Part shown: positions 1-8,860 of the stretch, piece by piece
How the letters are laid out: each line of letters begins with the position of its first letter
Position numbering within the stretch: the stretch's first letter is position 1
Assembly: GCA_900549455.1 (NCBI GenBank)
Contig: UROM01000024.1
Coordinates: 1-19,781 of the forward strand
Direction of reading: 5' to 3'
From: an uncultured Collinsella sp.
GTDB lineage: Bacteria > Actinomycetota > Coriobacteriia > Coriobacteriales > Coriobacteriaceae
Length of the DNA: 19,781 nucleotides
The notes under the pieces: model-generated
The model's input: the letters and a program-made list of their open reading frames with translations, nothing else
What the model was told of the DNA's origin: nothing
The model's database searches: none
Position numbers and translations under genes: made by a program

Positions 1-50
1 TACGAGATGCTCAGGAGTCTCGTGGGCTCGGAGATGTGTATAAGAGACAG
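1..50. other. Nextera P7/i7 adapter (not genomic)
   Basis: The first 50 bases read as the tail of the Illumina P7 oligo, an 8-base i7 index (GCTCAGGA), the read-2 Nextera arm and the Tn5 mosaic end, which finishes with AGATGTGTATAAGAGACAG at 32-50. The same sequence appears inverted at the other end of the contig. This is untrimmed library adapter. Genome sequence starts at base 51, and any reading frame that crosses this point is artificial. Confidence 0.98.
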
Positions 51-1284
51 CGCCCTTGCCGATGGCGGGGATCACGCGCACAGCCGTGGTCTTGTTGTTG
101 ATGACACCGATGGCCATCTCGTCGGCGATGATGCCGGCGATGGTCTCGACTGGGGTGTCGCCGGGGATGGCGATCATGTCCAGGCCGACGGAGCACACAC
201 AGGTCATGGCCTCGAGCTTCTCGAGCGAAAGCGCACCGGCCTCGACGGCGGCGATCATGCCGGCATCCTCGGACACGGGGATAAAGGCGCCCGAGAGACC
301 GCCCACGCTGGAGCTTGCCATGACGCCGCCCTTCTTGACGGCATCGTTGAGCATGGCGAGCGCGCAGGTCGTGCCCGGGCCACCGCAGGTGCCCACGCCG
401 ATGATCTCGAGGATGCGCGCGACGGAGTCGCCGATGGCAGGCGTGGGAGCCAGCGACAGGTCGACAATGCCCTTCTCGACACCCAGGCGATGGGCGGCTT
501 CGCGGCTCATGAGCTCACCGGCGCGGGTGATCTTAAAGGCGGTCTGCTTGATTTTTTCGGCGACCTCCATCATCGATGCGGAATCGGGCAGTGTCTCCAG
601 GGCTGCGGCCATAACGCCGGGGCCCGAGACGCCTACGTTGATGACGGCGTCGGCCTCGCCACCGCCGTGGACGGCGCCCGCCATAAACGGGGAGTCCTCG
701 ACCATGTTGGCAAAGCAAACAAACTTGGAAGCGCCAACGGAATCCTGGTCGGCCGTGAGTTTGGCGGCATCGATGATGGTCTGGGCGGCCATAAGCACGG
801 CGTCCATGTTGATGCCGGCGCGCAGGCTGGCGACGTTGACGCTGGAGCAGACGCGGCTCGTGGTAGCGAGCGCCTGGGGGATGGACTGGATGACGCGGCG
901 ATCGGCGTCGCCGATGCCCTTCTGGACGAGTGCGGAGAAGCCGCCCAGATAATCGATGCCGAGCGTCTCGGCCGCGCGATCGAGGGCATGCGCGATGGGG
1001 GTGAGGTCCTCATCCTTGCAGCATGCGGCGATTTGCGCCACCGGGGTGACGGAAACGCGCTTGTTGACGATGGGGATACCGTACTCGCGCTCGAGGTTCT
1101 CGGCGGTCTCGACCAGGTGCTCAGCCGTGTGCGTCACGTGGTCGTAGATCTTCGTGCACATGCGGTCGAGGTTCTCGTCGCCGCAACCCATGAGCGAAAC
1201 ACCCATGGTGATGGTCCTGATGTCGAGGTTCTGCTCCTCAACCATGCCGCGGGTTTCCGCGATTTCTGCGGGCGTGATCGCCAT
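51..1284 (-). CDS. UPF0210 / PFL-family protein (DUF711), C-terminus missing
   Basis: The reverse strand gives an uninterrupted 411-residue protein starting MAITPAEIAETRGMVEEQNL. Recognisable stretches are ITMGVSLMGCGDENLDRMC near the N-terminus, RVSVTPVAQIAACC, FVCFANMVEDSPFMAGAVHG in the middle, and IGVGTCGGPGTTCALAMLND and GGLSGAFIPVSEDAGM towards the C-terminus. These fit the UPF0210 family, which is related in fold to pyruvate formate-lyase and has no settled function. Family members are about 450 residues, so roughly 40 C-terminal residues are lost where the adapter starts. The ATG at 1284 is preceded by AGGAG with a 7-base gap. In many genomes the partner upstream is a small ACT-domain protein; here the upstream neighbour is metH, separated by a hairpin, so the gene is probably its own transcription unit. 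The family call is firm; the role is unknown. Confidence 0.9.
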
Positions 1285-1329
1285 CCTTGCGCTCCTATCT
1301 GCCAAAACGAGCATAGTCTTATCTATTCT

Positions 1330-1367
1330 AACGTGCCGCACGTGCCAAGTGGCGCGTGCGGCACGTT
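1330..1367 (-). terminator. Hairpin between metH and the UPF0210 gene
   Basis: AACGTGCCGCACG (1330-1342) and its perfect complement CGTGCGGCACGTT (1355-1367) form a 13-bp stem, and the 12-base loop can pair further inside. It lies 25 bases past the metH stop. On the minus strand the stem is followed by TAGAATAG rather than a long T run, so termination may be partial. The stronger T run (TTTT) is on the plus side. Confidence 0.65.
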
Positions 1368-1392
1368 TTGGTGCTCGGTTGTTTCCGTTGTG

Positions 1393-3951
1393 TTACTGCC
1401 CAAAGACCTCTTCGGCGATACGAGCGCTTTCGGCGGCGTCCTTGGCGTAGTAGTCCGCGCCGATCTGCTTAGCATATTCGGGGGTGAGTACGGCGCCGCC
1501 TACGATGATCTTGACGCCCGGCACCTCGGCATGAAGCAGCTTGATGGTCTCTTCCATGGCCACGACGGTGGTGGTCATAAGCGCCGAGAGGCCGACGAGC
1601 TTGATGTCGCGCTCCTGTACGGTCTTGAGCACCTCTTGCGGGTCGACGTCGCGGCCTAGGTCAAAGACGGTATAGCCGTAGTTATCGAGCAGCATCTTGA
1701 CGATGTTCTTACCGATGTCGTGGATGTCGCCTTTAACGGTGGCCACGCAGATTTTGCCCTTGTCGGCAATCTCGCCGGCGGGCATCAGCCGCTTGATGGT
1801 GTCAAAGCCCACGCGCGCGGCCTCGGCCGAGGCCATAAGCTGCGGCAAGAAGAACTTGCCCTGGTCAAAGAGGACGCCCACCTCGTCGAGGGCGGGGATA
1901 AAGTGATTGTTGATGAGGTCCATGGCGTCGTGGTCTGCCAACAGACGCTCGGTCTCCGCCGCGATCTCGCCTTTGCGGCCCGAGACGACCATGCGACGAA
2001 TCGGGTCGTCGTTGCCGTCGGAGCCGGCGGTGCCGGCGGCGGGTGCGGCGTCGGTCGATACTGCCTGAGCTGCTGCCGGGTTTGCGGCGATCTTATACGG
2101 ATCGGTCCAGCCGGCGTAGCGCTCGATATATCCGGTTGAGCCCTCGTCCTCAACGCTCAAGACGCGATAGCTGTAGACGGTATCCATAAAGCGCTTAGAG
2201 CCCGGGTTCATGATGGGGGCGTCCAGACCCGCGCCAAAAGCGGCGGCCAAAAAGACCGAGCCCAGCAGCGGGCGGGCGGGCAGACCAAAGCTGATGTTCG
2301 ACACGCCGAGCGCGCATTTGACGCCCAGGCGCTCCTTGCACAGGGACATGGCGCGCAGGATCTGTTCGGCCTGGCGTTGATTGGTCGAGGCGGTCATGAC
2401 CAGGCAGTCGATGAGGATGCGGTCCGGGCCGATGCCGTAGCGGGCGGCCTCGGCCACGATGTGCTCGGCGATGGCGAAGCGGGCCTCGGCGGTATCGGGA
2501 ATGCCGCCTTCGTCAAGCGTGAGGCCGACGACATTGGTGCCGTAGTGGGCGACCAGCGGGAAGATCTCATCCATGATCTGCTGCTTGCCATTGACCGAGT
2601 TGATGATGGGCTTGCCGGCGTAGCGGCGCACGGCTGCCTCGACGGCTGCGGGGTCGGTGGAGTCGATCTGCAGCGGCAGGAGTGTGGAACCCTGGAGCTG
2701 CTCGGTGGCCTGCTGGATGATCTTGACCTCGTCAATCTCGGGCAGGCCCACGTTGACGTCCAGGATGTCGGCGCCCTGTTCCTGCTGGCTGATGCCCTGG
2801 CTCACAACGTAGTCCAGGTCGCCGTCGCGCAGGGCCTGCTGCAGGCGCTTTTTGCCGGTGGGATTGATGCGCTCGCCGATGACGGCGATCTTGTGGCCGT
2901 CACAGGGAAGGTCTACGATCGTCTGGGCGCTCGTGACCGACATGCTGGGCTTGCGGTGGCGCGGGCTGGGCGTGTGGTTGTCGATAAGCGTGCGCAAGGC
3001 CGCCATGTGCGCCGGCGTGGTGCCGCAGCAGCCGCCCACAACGCTTACGCCGTCCTCGATCATGCCGGCGACGGCCTCGGCGTACTCGGGTGCCTGGATA
3101 TCAAAGACGGTATTGCCGTCATCGTCCACGCGGGGTAGTCCTGCATTGGCCTGCACCATAACGGGCTTGTCGGTAACGGTGAGCATGCGTGCAGCGAGCC
3201 CTCGGAGCTCGGCCGGTCCCTGGCTGCAGTTGATACCCAGGACGTCGGCGCCGATGGCGTCGAGCGTGATGGCGGCCACCTCGGGACTCGTACCCAGGAA
3301 GGTGCGGCCGTCTTCCTCAAAGGTCATGGTGGCAAAGACGGGCAGGTCGGAGTTCTCGCGGCAGGCAAGGACCGCCGCCTTGATTTCGGCCAGGTCGGTC
3401 ATGGTTTCGATGATAAAGAGGTCTACGCCCGCGGCGACGCCAGCGCGCACCTCCTCGGCAAAGAGGTCGTAGGCCTCGTCGAAGCTGAGGGTACCCAGGG
3501 GGCGAAGCAGCGCACCGATGGGGCCGATGTCGCCAGCGACGTAATGGGCACCGGCCGCGCGAGCGCAAGAGGCCGCGGCGGCAAAGACATCTGCCACGGT
3601 GGCGGCGCCATCGAGCTTGTGCGCGTTGGCGCCAAAGGTGTTGGCGGTGATCACGTCGCAGCCGGCCTCGACGTACTGACGCTGGATGTCGGTAATGACC
3701 TGGGGCTCCTCAAAGTTGAGCAGCTCGGGTAGGGCGCCGGCCTTCATGCCGGCCGCCTGCAGCATGGTGCCCATGCCGCCGTCGAACAGCAGGTGTCCCG
3801 TGCCCTCGATGGCGGCGCGCAGTCGATCGTCCTTAATGCGAAGGTCGTCGATTGTGCGCGTCTTGTATGCAGCCCCGTTGCAGCGCGCAGCATTGACAGG
3901 TGCCGCCAGCGCAGCACCGTCAGAATCATGAGTGATAAGCGGAGTAAACAT
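1393..3951 (-). CDS. metH: Cobalamin-dependent methionine synthase, short form without reactivation domain
   Basis: This 852-residue enzyme transfers a methyl group from 5-methyl-tetrahydrofolate through cobalamin to homocysteine, giving methionine in the cytosol. Domains in order: homocysteine/zinc domain (about 50-325, LLFDGGMGTMLQ at 54-65; zinc cysteines C242 in GINCSQGP and C308/C309 in VVGGCCGTTP); pterin-binding domain (about 350-610, GERINPTGKKRLQ at 359-371); an Ala/Asp-rich linker (about 625-650); the four-helix cap (651-735); and the B12 domain with DIHDIGKN at 742-749, H744 being the lower cobalt ligand. The protein ends right after the B12 domain. The AdoMet-binding reactivation domain of the long E. 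coli-type enzyme (about 1200 residues) is absent and is encoded by the next gene upstream. I chose the ATG at 3951 because AGGAG sits 7 bases before it. The frame is open to 4071, but that extension overlaps the upstream gene and reads as its shadow. Confidence 0.96.
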   Translation of the reverse strand: MFTPLITHDSDGAALAAPVNAARCNGAAYKTRTIDDLRIKDDRLRAAIEGTGHLLFDGGMGTMLQAAGMKAGALPELLNFEEPQVITDIQRQYVEAGCDVITANTFGANAHKLDGAATVADVFAAAASCARAAGAHYVAGDIGPIGALLRPLGTLSFDEAYDLFAEEVRAGVAAGVDLFIIETMTDLAEIKAAVLACRENSDLPVFATMTFEEDGRTFLGTSPEVAAITLDAIGADVLGINCSQGPAELRGLAARMLTVTDKPVMVQANAGLPRVDDDGNTVFDIQAPEYAEAVAGMIEDGVSVVGGCCGTTPAHMAALRTLIDNHTPSPRHRKPSMSVTSAQTIVDLPCDGHKIAVIGERINPTGKKRLQQALRDGDLDYVVSQGISQQEQGADILDVNVGLPEIDEVKIIQQATEQLQGSTLLPLQIDSTDPAAVEAAVRRYAGKPIINSVNGKQQIMDEIFPLVAHYGTNVVGLTLDEGGIPDTAEARFAIAEHIVAEAARYGIGPDRILIDCLVMTASTNQRQAEQILRAMSLCKERLGVKCALGVSNISFGLPARPLLGSVFLAAAFGAGLDAPIMNPGSKRFMDTVYSYRVLSVEDEGSTGYIERYAGWTDPYKIAANPAAAQAVSTDAAPAAGTAGSDGNDDPIRRMVVSGRKGEIAAETERLLADHDAMDLINNHFIPALDEVGVLFDQGKFFLPQLMASAEAARVGFDTIKRLMPAGEIADKGKICVATVKGDIHDIGKNIVKMLLDNYGYTVFDLGRDVDPQEVLKTVQERDIKLVGLSALMTTTVVAMEETIKLLHAEVPGVKIIVGGAVLTPEYAKQIGADYYAKDAAESARIAEEVFGQ

Positions 3952-3961
3952 CAATGAGCTC

Positions 3962-4750
3962 CTAATGGCTGGAATAGCAGGTGGTGTGGGCGGCGCGGAA
4001 GCGGCAGTGCTCGCGCATGCGGCAGATAGTGCAGGTGGGGCGGCTTTGGGCGTCGTGGACCTCGCCATCAAACAGGCCGATCACCGCGGTCACGCTCTTG
4101 GTGGGCATGAGCAGGCTGGTGGGGGTGACGGTAAGCCCGATGAGCCGCGTGGCGTTGAGTGCGGCCACGATCGAGCGCTGTGCCGTAAGCGGGCAGTCGC
4201 CGTAGCCGGGGCTAAAGCGCCAGTTACCGGCGAGTCCGTGTGCGGTGGCCGCAGCCTTGACCTGCTGGTCCATCTGCTCGACGGCGGCTTCTACATAGGC
4301 AGAGCATGCGGCGTCGAGCACGGCTCCCTCTAGGGGCTGCTGGGCTCCCGTGGTGCGCAGACGACGCTCGGCGTCCATGCCGAGGGTGCATGCCATGAGC
4401 GCGGCAAAGCGGGCGTCTTTGAGATGGCGATAGATGTCGCGACCGCGCAGCTCAACGTTGGTACCGACCAAGCGAATGCAAGGCTCGCCCTGCTCATCGA
4501 CGCCTGTGGCATCGACGGTAAACACGCGGCGCACGCCACGGGGTTCAATGTCCAGTTCCAGACGCTCAACGACAAGCTCAATACGCTGCGACAACTCGGG
4601 CTCAATCTGCTGACCGCCGTAGCCCAGATAGCGCAACATTTCGGCACGGTCGACGCGGGGATGGTGGGCAGCATCGATACGATAAAGCGCCGGCGACGCA
4701 AGGTCGGCCGGCACTTCGACAGCGGTTGTATCGATGTGCGGTTTTTCCAT
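3962..4750 (-). CDS. Stand-alone methionine synthase activation (B12 reactivation) protein
   Basis: A 262-residue protein matching the C-terminal activation domain of MetH as a separate polypeptide. The hallmark RFSPGYGDCP is at 178-187 (the AdoMet-binding motif of the family), followed by LLMPTKSVTAVIG at 213-225. The C-terminus has clustered cysteines (C240, C243, C249, C258) in TCTICRMREHCRFR. The family is expected to bind AdoMet and to remethylate cobalamin that has become oxidised to cob(II)alamin on MetH. Its start codon shares a base with the metF stop (TAATG at 4752-4748), which implies translational coupling, and metH starts 10 bases after its stop. The shortened MetH next door makes the role convincing. 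The function of the C-terminal cysteine cluster is not known to me; it might bind a metal. Confidence 0.9.
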   Translation of the reverse strand: MEKPHIDTTAVEVPADLASPALYRIDAAHHPRVDRAEMLRYLGYGGQQIEPELSQRIELVVERLELDIEPRGVRRVFTVDATGVDEQGEPCIRLVGTNVELRGRDIYRHLKDARFAALMACTLGMDAERRLRTTGAQQPLEGAVLDAACSAYVEAAVEQMDQQVKAAATAHGLAGNWRFSPGYGDCPLTAQRSIVAALNATRLIGLTVTPTSLLMPTKSVTAVIGLFDGEVHDAQSRPTCTICRMREHCRFRAAHTTCYSSH

Positions 4751-5622
4751 TACCCCAGGCGCTCCATAATGGTTGCGGCGATTGCAGGACGATTCATAGT
4801 GTACAGGTGCAGACCGGCGGCGCCGTGCTCCTTAAGGTCGCAAAGCTGACGGGCAGCATAATCTACACCGGCTGCCTGCAGGCTCTCGGGATCGTTCTCG
4901 TACTTGGCGAGAATCTTGATGACGGGGGAGGGCAGCGATGCGCCGCACATAAAGACCATGCGGCTGATCTGCGACTTGCCCATAAACGGCATGATGCCTG
5001 CGGTAATGGGCACGGTGATACCGGCCTTGTCGGCAAGCTCGCGAAAACGGTAGAAGCACTCGTTATCAAAAAAGAGCTGCGTCACAAAGAAGCTCGCGCC
5101 GGCATCTTGCTTTTGCTTGAGGTGTTCGACCGAGACGTTGAGGTCCTCACAGGCAATGTGGCCCTCGGGGTAGGCTGCGGCGCCCACACAAAAGCCGGCG
5201 TCAACGAGCTCGGGGATGAGGTCGCGGGCGTAGGCGTAGTCCGAGGCGGGCTTGTCGTCCTCGGTCGCACCGGCGGGAAGATCACCGCGCAGAGCCAGGA
5301 TGTTTTCAACGCCGGCGGTGCGATACTCGTCGATCTTGGCGGCGATATCGGCGTGCGAGCGGCCCACGCAGGTAAGGTGTGCCACCGAGGGCGTATCGAA
5401 TTCGCTCGTAATCATATGCGCGATGGGGGCGGTGGTGGCACCGTTGCCCGAGCCGCCGGCCGAGCAGGTGACCGAGACAAAGCTCGGCGAAAGCTTGCAC
5501 AGATTGCCTGCCACCTCGCGAGCCGTGTCGAGGGTAAGCTCGCCCTTGGGCGGGAACATCTCAAACGAAACGGGTGCGGTGCCCTGGGATGCTGCCTGCT
5601 TAAAAACCTCGTCGACGCGCAT
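4750..5622 (-). CDS. metF: 5,10-methylenetetrahydrofolate reductase
   Basis: This 290-residue flavoprotein reduces 5,10-methylene-THF to 5-methyl-THF, the methyl donor for the MetH encoded two genes downstream. Visible motifs are VSFEMFPPK at 18-26 (E21 corresponds to the catalytic glutamate), LALRGDLP at 109-116, and FFVTQLFFDNE at 178-188. The length matches the bacterial catalytic-domain-only form. The ATG at 5622 follows AAAGGAG with a 6-base gap. It is the first gene of the metF / activation protein / metH operon. A candidate operator and -10 box lie 45-75 bases upstream. I see no SAM or cobalamin riboswitch in the leader. Confidence 0.95.
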   Translation of the reverse strand: MRVDEVFKQAASQGTAPVSFEMFPPKGELTLDTAREVAGNLCKLSPSFVSVTCSAGGSGNGATTAPIAHMITSEFDTPSVAHLTCVGRSHADIAAKIDEYRTAGVENILALRGDLPAGATEDDKPASDYAYARDLIPELVDAGFCVGAAAYPEGHIACEDLNVSVEHLKQKQDAGASFFVTQLFFDNECFYRFRELADKAGITVPITAGIMPFMGKSQISRMVFMCGASLPSPVIKILAKYENDPESLQAAGVDYAARQLCDLKEHGAAGLHLYTMNRPAIAATIMERLG

Positions 5623-5666
5623 ATCGTGCTCCTTTAGATACTTAAATAGTGTGATGTGTTGTAAGG

Positions 5667-5694
5667 ATTCTACAGCACCACTGTGTCACGGTGG
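5667..5694 (-). promoter_or_regulatory. Candidate metF -10 box and adjoining palindrome
   Basis: On the minus strand TAGAAT (5672-5667) matches TATAAT at five of six positions and would give a leader of about 38 bases for metF. Directly upstream, at 5678-5694, is a 17-bp near-perfect palindrome, CCACTGTGTCACGGTGG, with one mismatched pair. It would sit in the -10/-35 spacer, a typical repressor position. No convincing -35 hexamer is visible, so both calls are tentative. Confidence 0.35.
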
Positions 5695-5787
5695 AGTTTC
5701 ACTCGCTATTCGGGGATACCAATCAAAGATGCCTCGCTATCGACATTCCCTATAGCAGAGCGGTCAATCTAGGATGGGGCTATAAAG

Positions 5788-5813
5788 ACTGGTATCTGAT
5801 GCGAAATACCAGT
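5788..5813. promoter_or_regulatory. Spaced palindrome ACTGGTAT-N10-ATACCAGT
   Basis: A perfect 8-bp inverted repeat with a 10-base spacer lies in the divergent region between metF and glnN, about 166 bases from metF and 236 bases from glnN. It could be a dimeric regulator site or a small cruciform. No gene on either side explains it. Confidence 0.35.
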
Positions 5814-5916
5814 TAATAGAGCCGCACCCCAAATTGACTACCCTTAAACCATGGGGAGAGGTCTGCAATTTATACAGTTGATTGGCTGTTGAGGGCGGCA
5901 ACGCCGCCGCGATGCG

Positions 5917-5970
5917 GTAACCTCATTGATTGGTTTCGTGACAGCAACATAACGGTAATGTTGCGGAAAC
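5917..5970 (+). promoter_or_regulatory. Cluster of GlnR-like half sites upstream of glnN
   Basis: Half sites resembling the actinobacterial GlnR pattern GTnAC-N6-GAAAC occur here: GTAAC (5917), GTGAC (5938, 21 bases later) followed six bases on by ATAAC, and GTAAT-N6-GAAAC (5955-5970). The last also overlaps a 7-bp inverted repeat GCAACAT/ATGTTGC (5944-5964). They end 80 bases before the glnN start. The match is to a loose consensus known from Streptomyces; whether this organism has such a regulator cannot be seen here. Confidence 0.3.
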
Positions 5971-6049
5971 ACGACGAGCCTAATCTATGACTCGTTCGTT
6001 AGTAATCAACACCGCTTCTCACGCGGTGCCGATACGAAGGGAGTTCCGT

Positions 6050-8137
<2,088 letters not shown>

Positions 8138-8166
8138 TACGTAACTGACATATCGTCACGGTATTG

Positions 8167-8201
8167 AGCCGGGGTCCGCATCGCGCGGGCCCCGGCTTTT
8201 T
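8167..8201 (+). terminator. Intrinsic terminator of glnN
   Basis: A 13-bp GC-rich stem (AGCCGGGGTCCGC paired with GCGGGCCCCGGCT, one G-T pair) with a 5-base loop is followed by five T, 30 bases after the glnN stop. A textbook rho-independent terminator. Confidence 0.93.
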
Positions 8202-8253
8202 GATTGCGAAGGACGCTTAGGAGTCCGTTTTGCAACTGATTCGCCCACGTAAT

Positions 8254-8488
8254 AAGGGGTCGTGGGCAAAAAACGTCAAATATGAGTACTGTCATAAGTC
8301 CTGTAGCATTATCATTTTGCAAAATATGCAGTGTTGCGCAACATATGTCCAAGTACTTAGCTGATAAACGCTTGCAATGCTTCCGCCGTAGGACCCCTGG
8401 CGTCTGAATCGCCTTCTGATGGCATGAAATCGCTGTTACTAAATTGGTAACAGTACTCATATTTGCTATTTTTTGCCCACGGGCCCTT
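8254..8488. repeat. MITE-like element with 39-bp terminal inverted repeats
   Basis: The arms 8254-8292 and 8450-8488 are inverted copies, 34 of 39 bases identical by eye; the inner 32 bases differ at only three positions. The arms carry CGTGGGCAAAAAA and CAAATATGAGTACTGT. The 157-bp interior has no credible gene. It contains a perfect 12-bp palindrome TGTTGCGCAACA (8332-8343) and a near-perfect one, TGTTACTAAATTGGTAACA (8434-8452). The composition is AT-richer than its neighbours. No clear target-site duplication is visible. It could be a non-autonomous transposable element, or a long-hairpin RNA or repeat family. Confidence 0.6.
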
Positions 8489-8542
8489 GGATGACAGTGT
8501 GATTTTATGCTTTCGGGGTTCGAATCCCGGCTCATGGGTAGC

Positions 8543-8574
8543 AAAAAGCCCGCCACCGAATTGGTAGCGGGCTT
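8543..8574 (-). terminator. Terminator hairpin in repeat copy 1
   Basis: On the minus strand AAGCCCGCTACC pairs with GGTGGCGGGCTT (12 bp, one mismatch, 5-base loop) and is followed by TTTTT. It is a good intrinsic terminator, but the tRNA it would serve survives only as a fragment, so it may now be a relic. Confidence 0.65.
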
Positions 8575-8585
8575 CTCAGATTCTG

Positions 8586-8603
8586 TGGTGCCCCCAGCGG
8601 GAT
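8586..8603 (-). pseudogene. 3' fragment of tRNA-Glu
   Basis: These 18 bases are identical to 8774-8791, covering the end of the T-loop, the 3' side of the T-stem, the acceptor strand and the encoded CCA of the intact tRNA-Glu. Identity stops abruptly at 8604, where GC-rich unrelated sequence begins. Either a tRNA copy was deleted, or this is an att-like footprint of integration into the tRNA 3' end. Confidence 0.7.
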
Positions 8604-8699
8604 GTCCGCGCGCGGCTGACGCCGCCCGCTTCCGCTGCGTCGCTTCGCTCCTTGCGTGCTGCGCTGGAAAACGCTTCGCGTTTCCTCAGCTCCGCACCC
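8604..8699. other. GC-rich palindromic filler between the two repeat copies
   Basis: This segment replaces the 5' part of the tRNA in copy 1. It is very GC-rich with short internal palindromes, the best being CTGGAAAACGC (8674-8684) against GCGTTTCCTCAG (8688-8699), a stem with small bulges. No gene or complete tRNA is visible on either strand. Confidence 0.4.
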
Positions 8700-8703
8700 T
8701 GCC

Positions 8704-8791
8704 GGGTTCGAATCCCGGCATATCGGTAGCAAAAAGCCCGTCACCGCGAGGGCAACGGGCTTCTCAGTTTAAATGGTGCCCCCAGCGGGAT
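8704..8791. repeat. 88-bp repeat, copy 2 (overlaps intact tRNA-Glu)
   Basis: Counterpart of 8516-8603. Its left end is part of a perfect hairpin TGCCGGG-TTCGAAT-CCCGGCA (8700-8720), which has exactly the stem and loop of a plus-strand tRNA T-arm but no tRNA body before it and no CCA after it. Its right end is the 3' end of the intact tRNA-Glu. Confidence 0.75.
8731..8762 (-). terminator. Intrinsic terminator of tRNA-Glu
   Basis: On the minus strand AAGCCCGT pairs with ACGGGCTT. There is a small internal loop and two further GC pairs above it, and TTTTT follows. It begins 11 bases after the tRNA CCA end. Confidence 0.85.
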
Positions 8792-8850
8792 TCGAACCCG
8801 CGATATCCACCTTGAAAGGGTGGCGTCCTTGGCCGCTAGACGATGGGGAC
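8774..8850 (-). tRNA. tRNA-Glu (anticodon UUC)
   Basis: All four arms fold. The acceptor is GTCCCCA/TGGGGGC with one G-T pair, and the D-arm is GTCTAGCGGCCAAGGAC. The anticodon stem CCACC/GGTGG encloses the loop CTTTCAA, giving anticodon TTC. The variable loop is ATATC and the T-arm GCGGG-TTCGAAT-CCCGC. The discriminator A and CCA (8774-8776) are encoded, total 77 bases. A promoter lies just upstream and a terminator just downstream, so it is a single-gene unit. Confidence 0.97.
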
Positions 8851-8860
8851 AGCGGGAAAG

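Larger units (their letters stand above)
8516..8603. repeat. 88-bp repeat, copy 1 (tRNA 3' end, terminator, T-arm-like hairpin)
   Basis: This block aligns without gaps to 8704-8791, offset exactly 188 bases, with about 74 of 88 positions identical. Read on the minus strand it holds the last 18 bases of tRNA-Glu, then a terminator hairpin, then a T-arm-like sequence. The conserved parts are those functional segments; hairpin loops and spacers have diverged, so the duplication is not recent. Confidence 0.75.

Noticed and set aside
1..1659. Long plus-strand frame of 550 codons at the left end
   Set aside because: It starts inside adapter and runs antisense to the UPF0210 gene and the metH 3' end; the sequence is Ala/Gly/Asp-rich with no recognisable motif, a usual shadow in high-GC DNA.
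3952..4071. 40-codon N-terminal extension of MetH
   Set aside because: It overlaps the upstream activation gene in another frame, has no ribosome site, and an ideal AGGAG precedes the ATG at 3951.
5623..6049. Cobalamin or SAM riboswitch ahead of metF
   Set aside because: No B12-box or SAM-motif core is seen on the minus strand; only short palindromes are present.
5987..6049. Earlier ATG start for glnN
   Set aside because: It has no ribosome site, reads through the leader hairpin, and GSIII proteins normally start close to the chosen MAELTDRFGT.
8414..8540. Complete plus-strand tRNA ending near 8540
   Set aside because: Only a T-arm-like sequence fits; no acceptor 5' strand, anticodon arm or CCA end can be paired with it.
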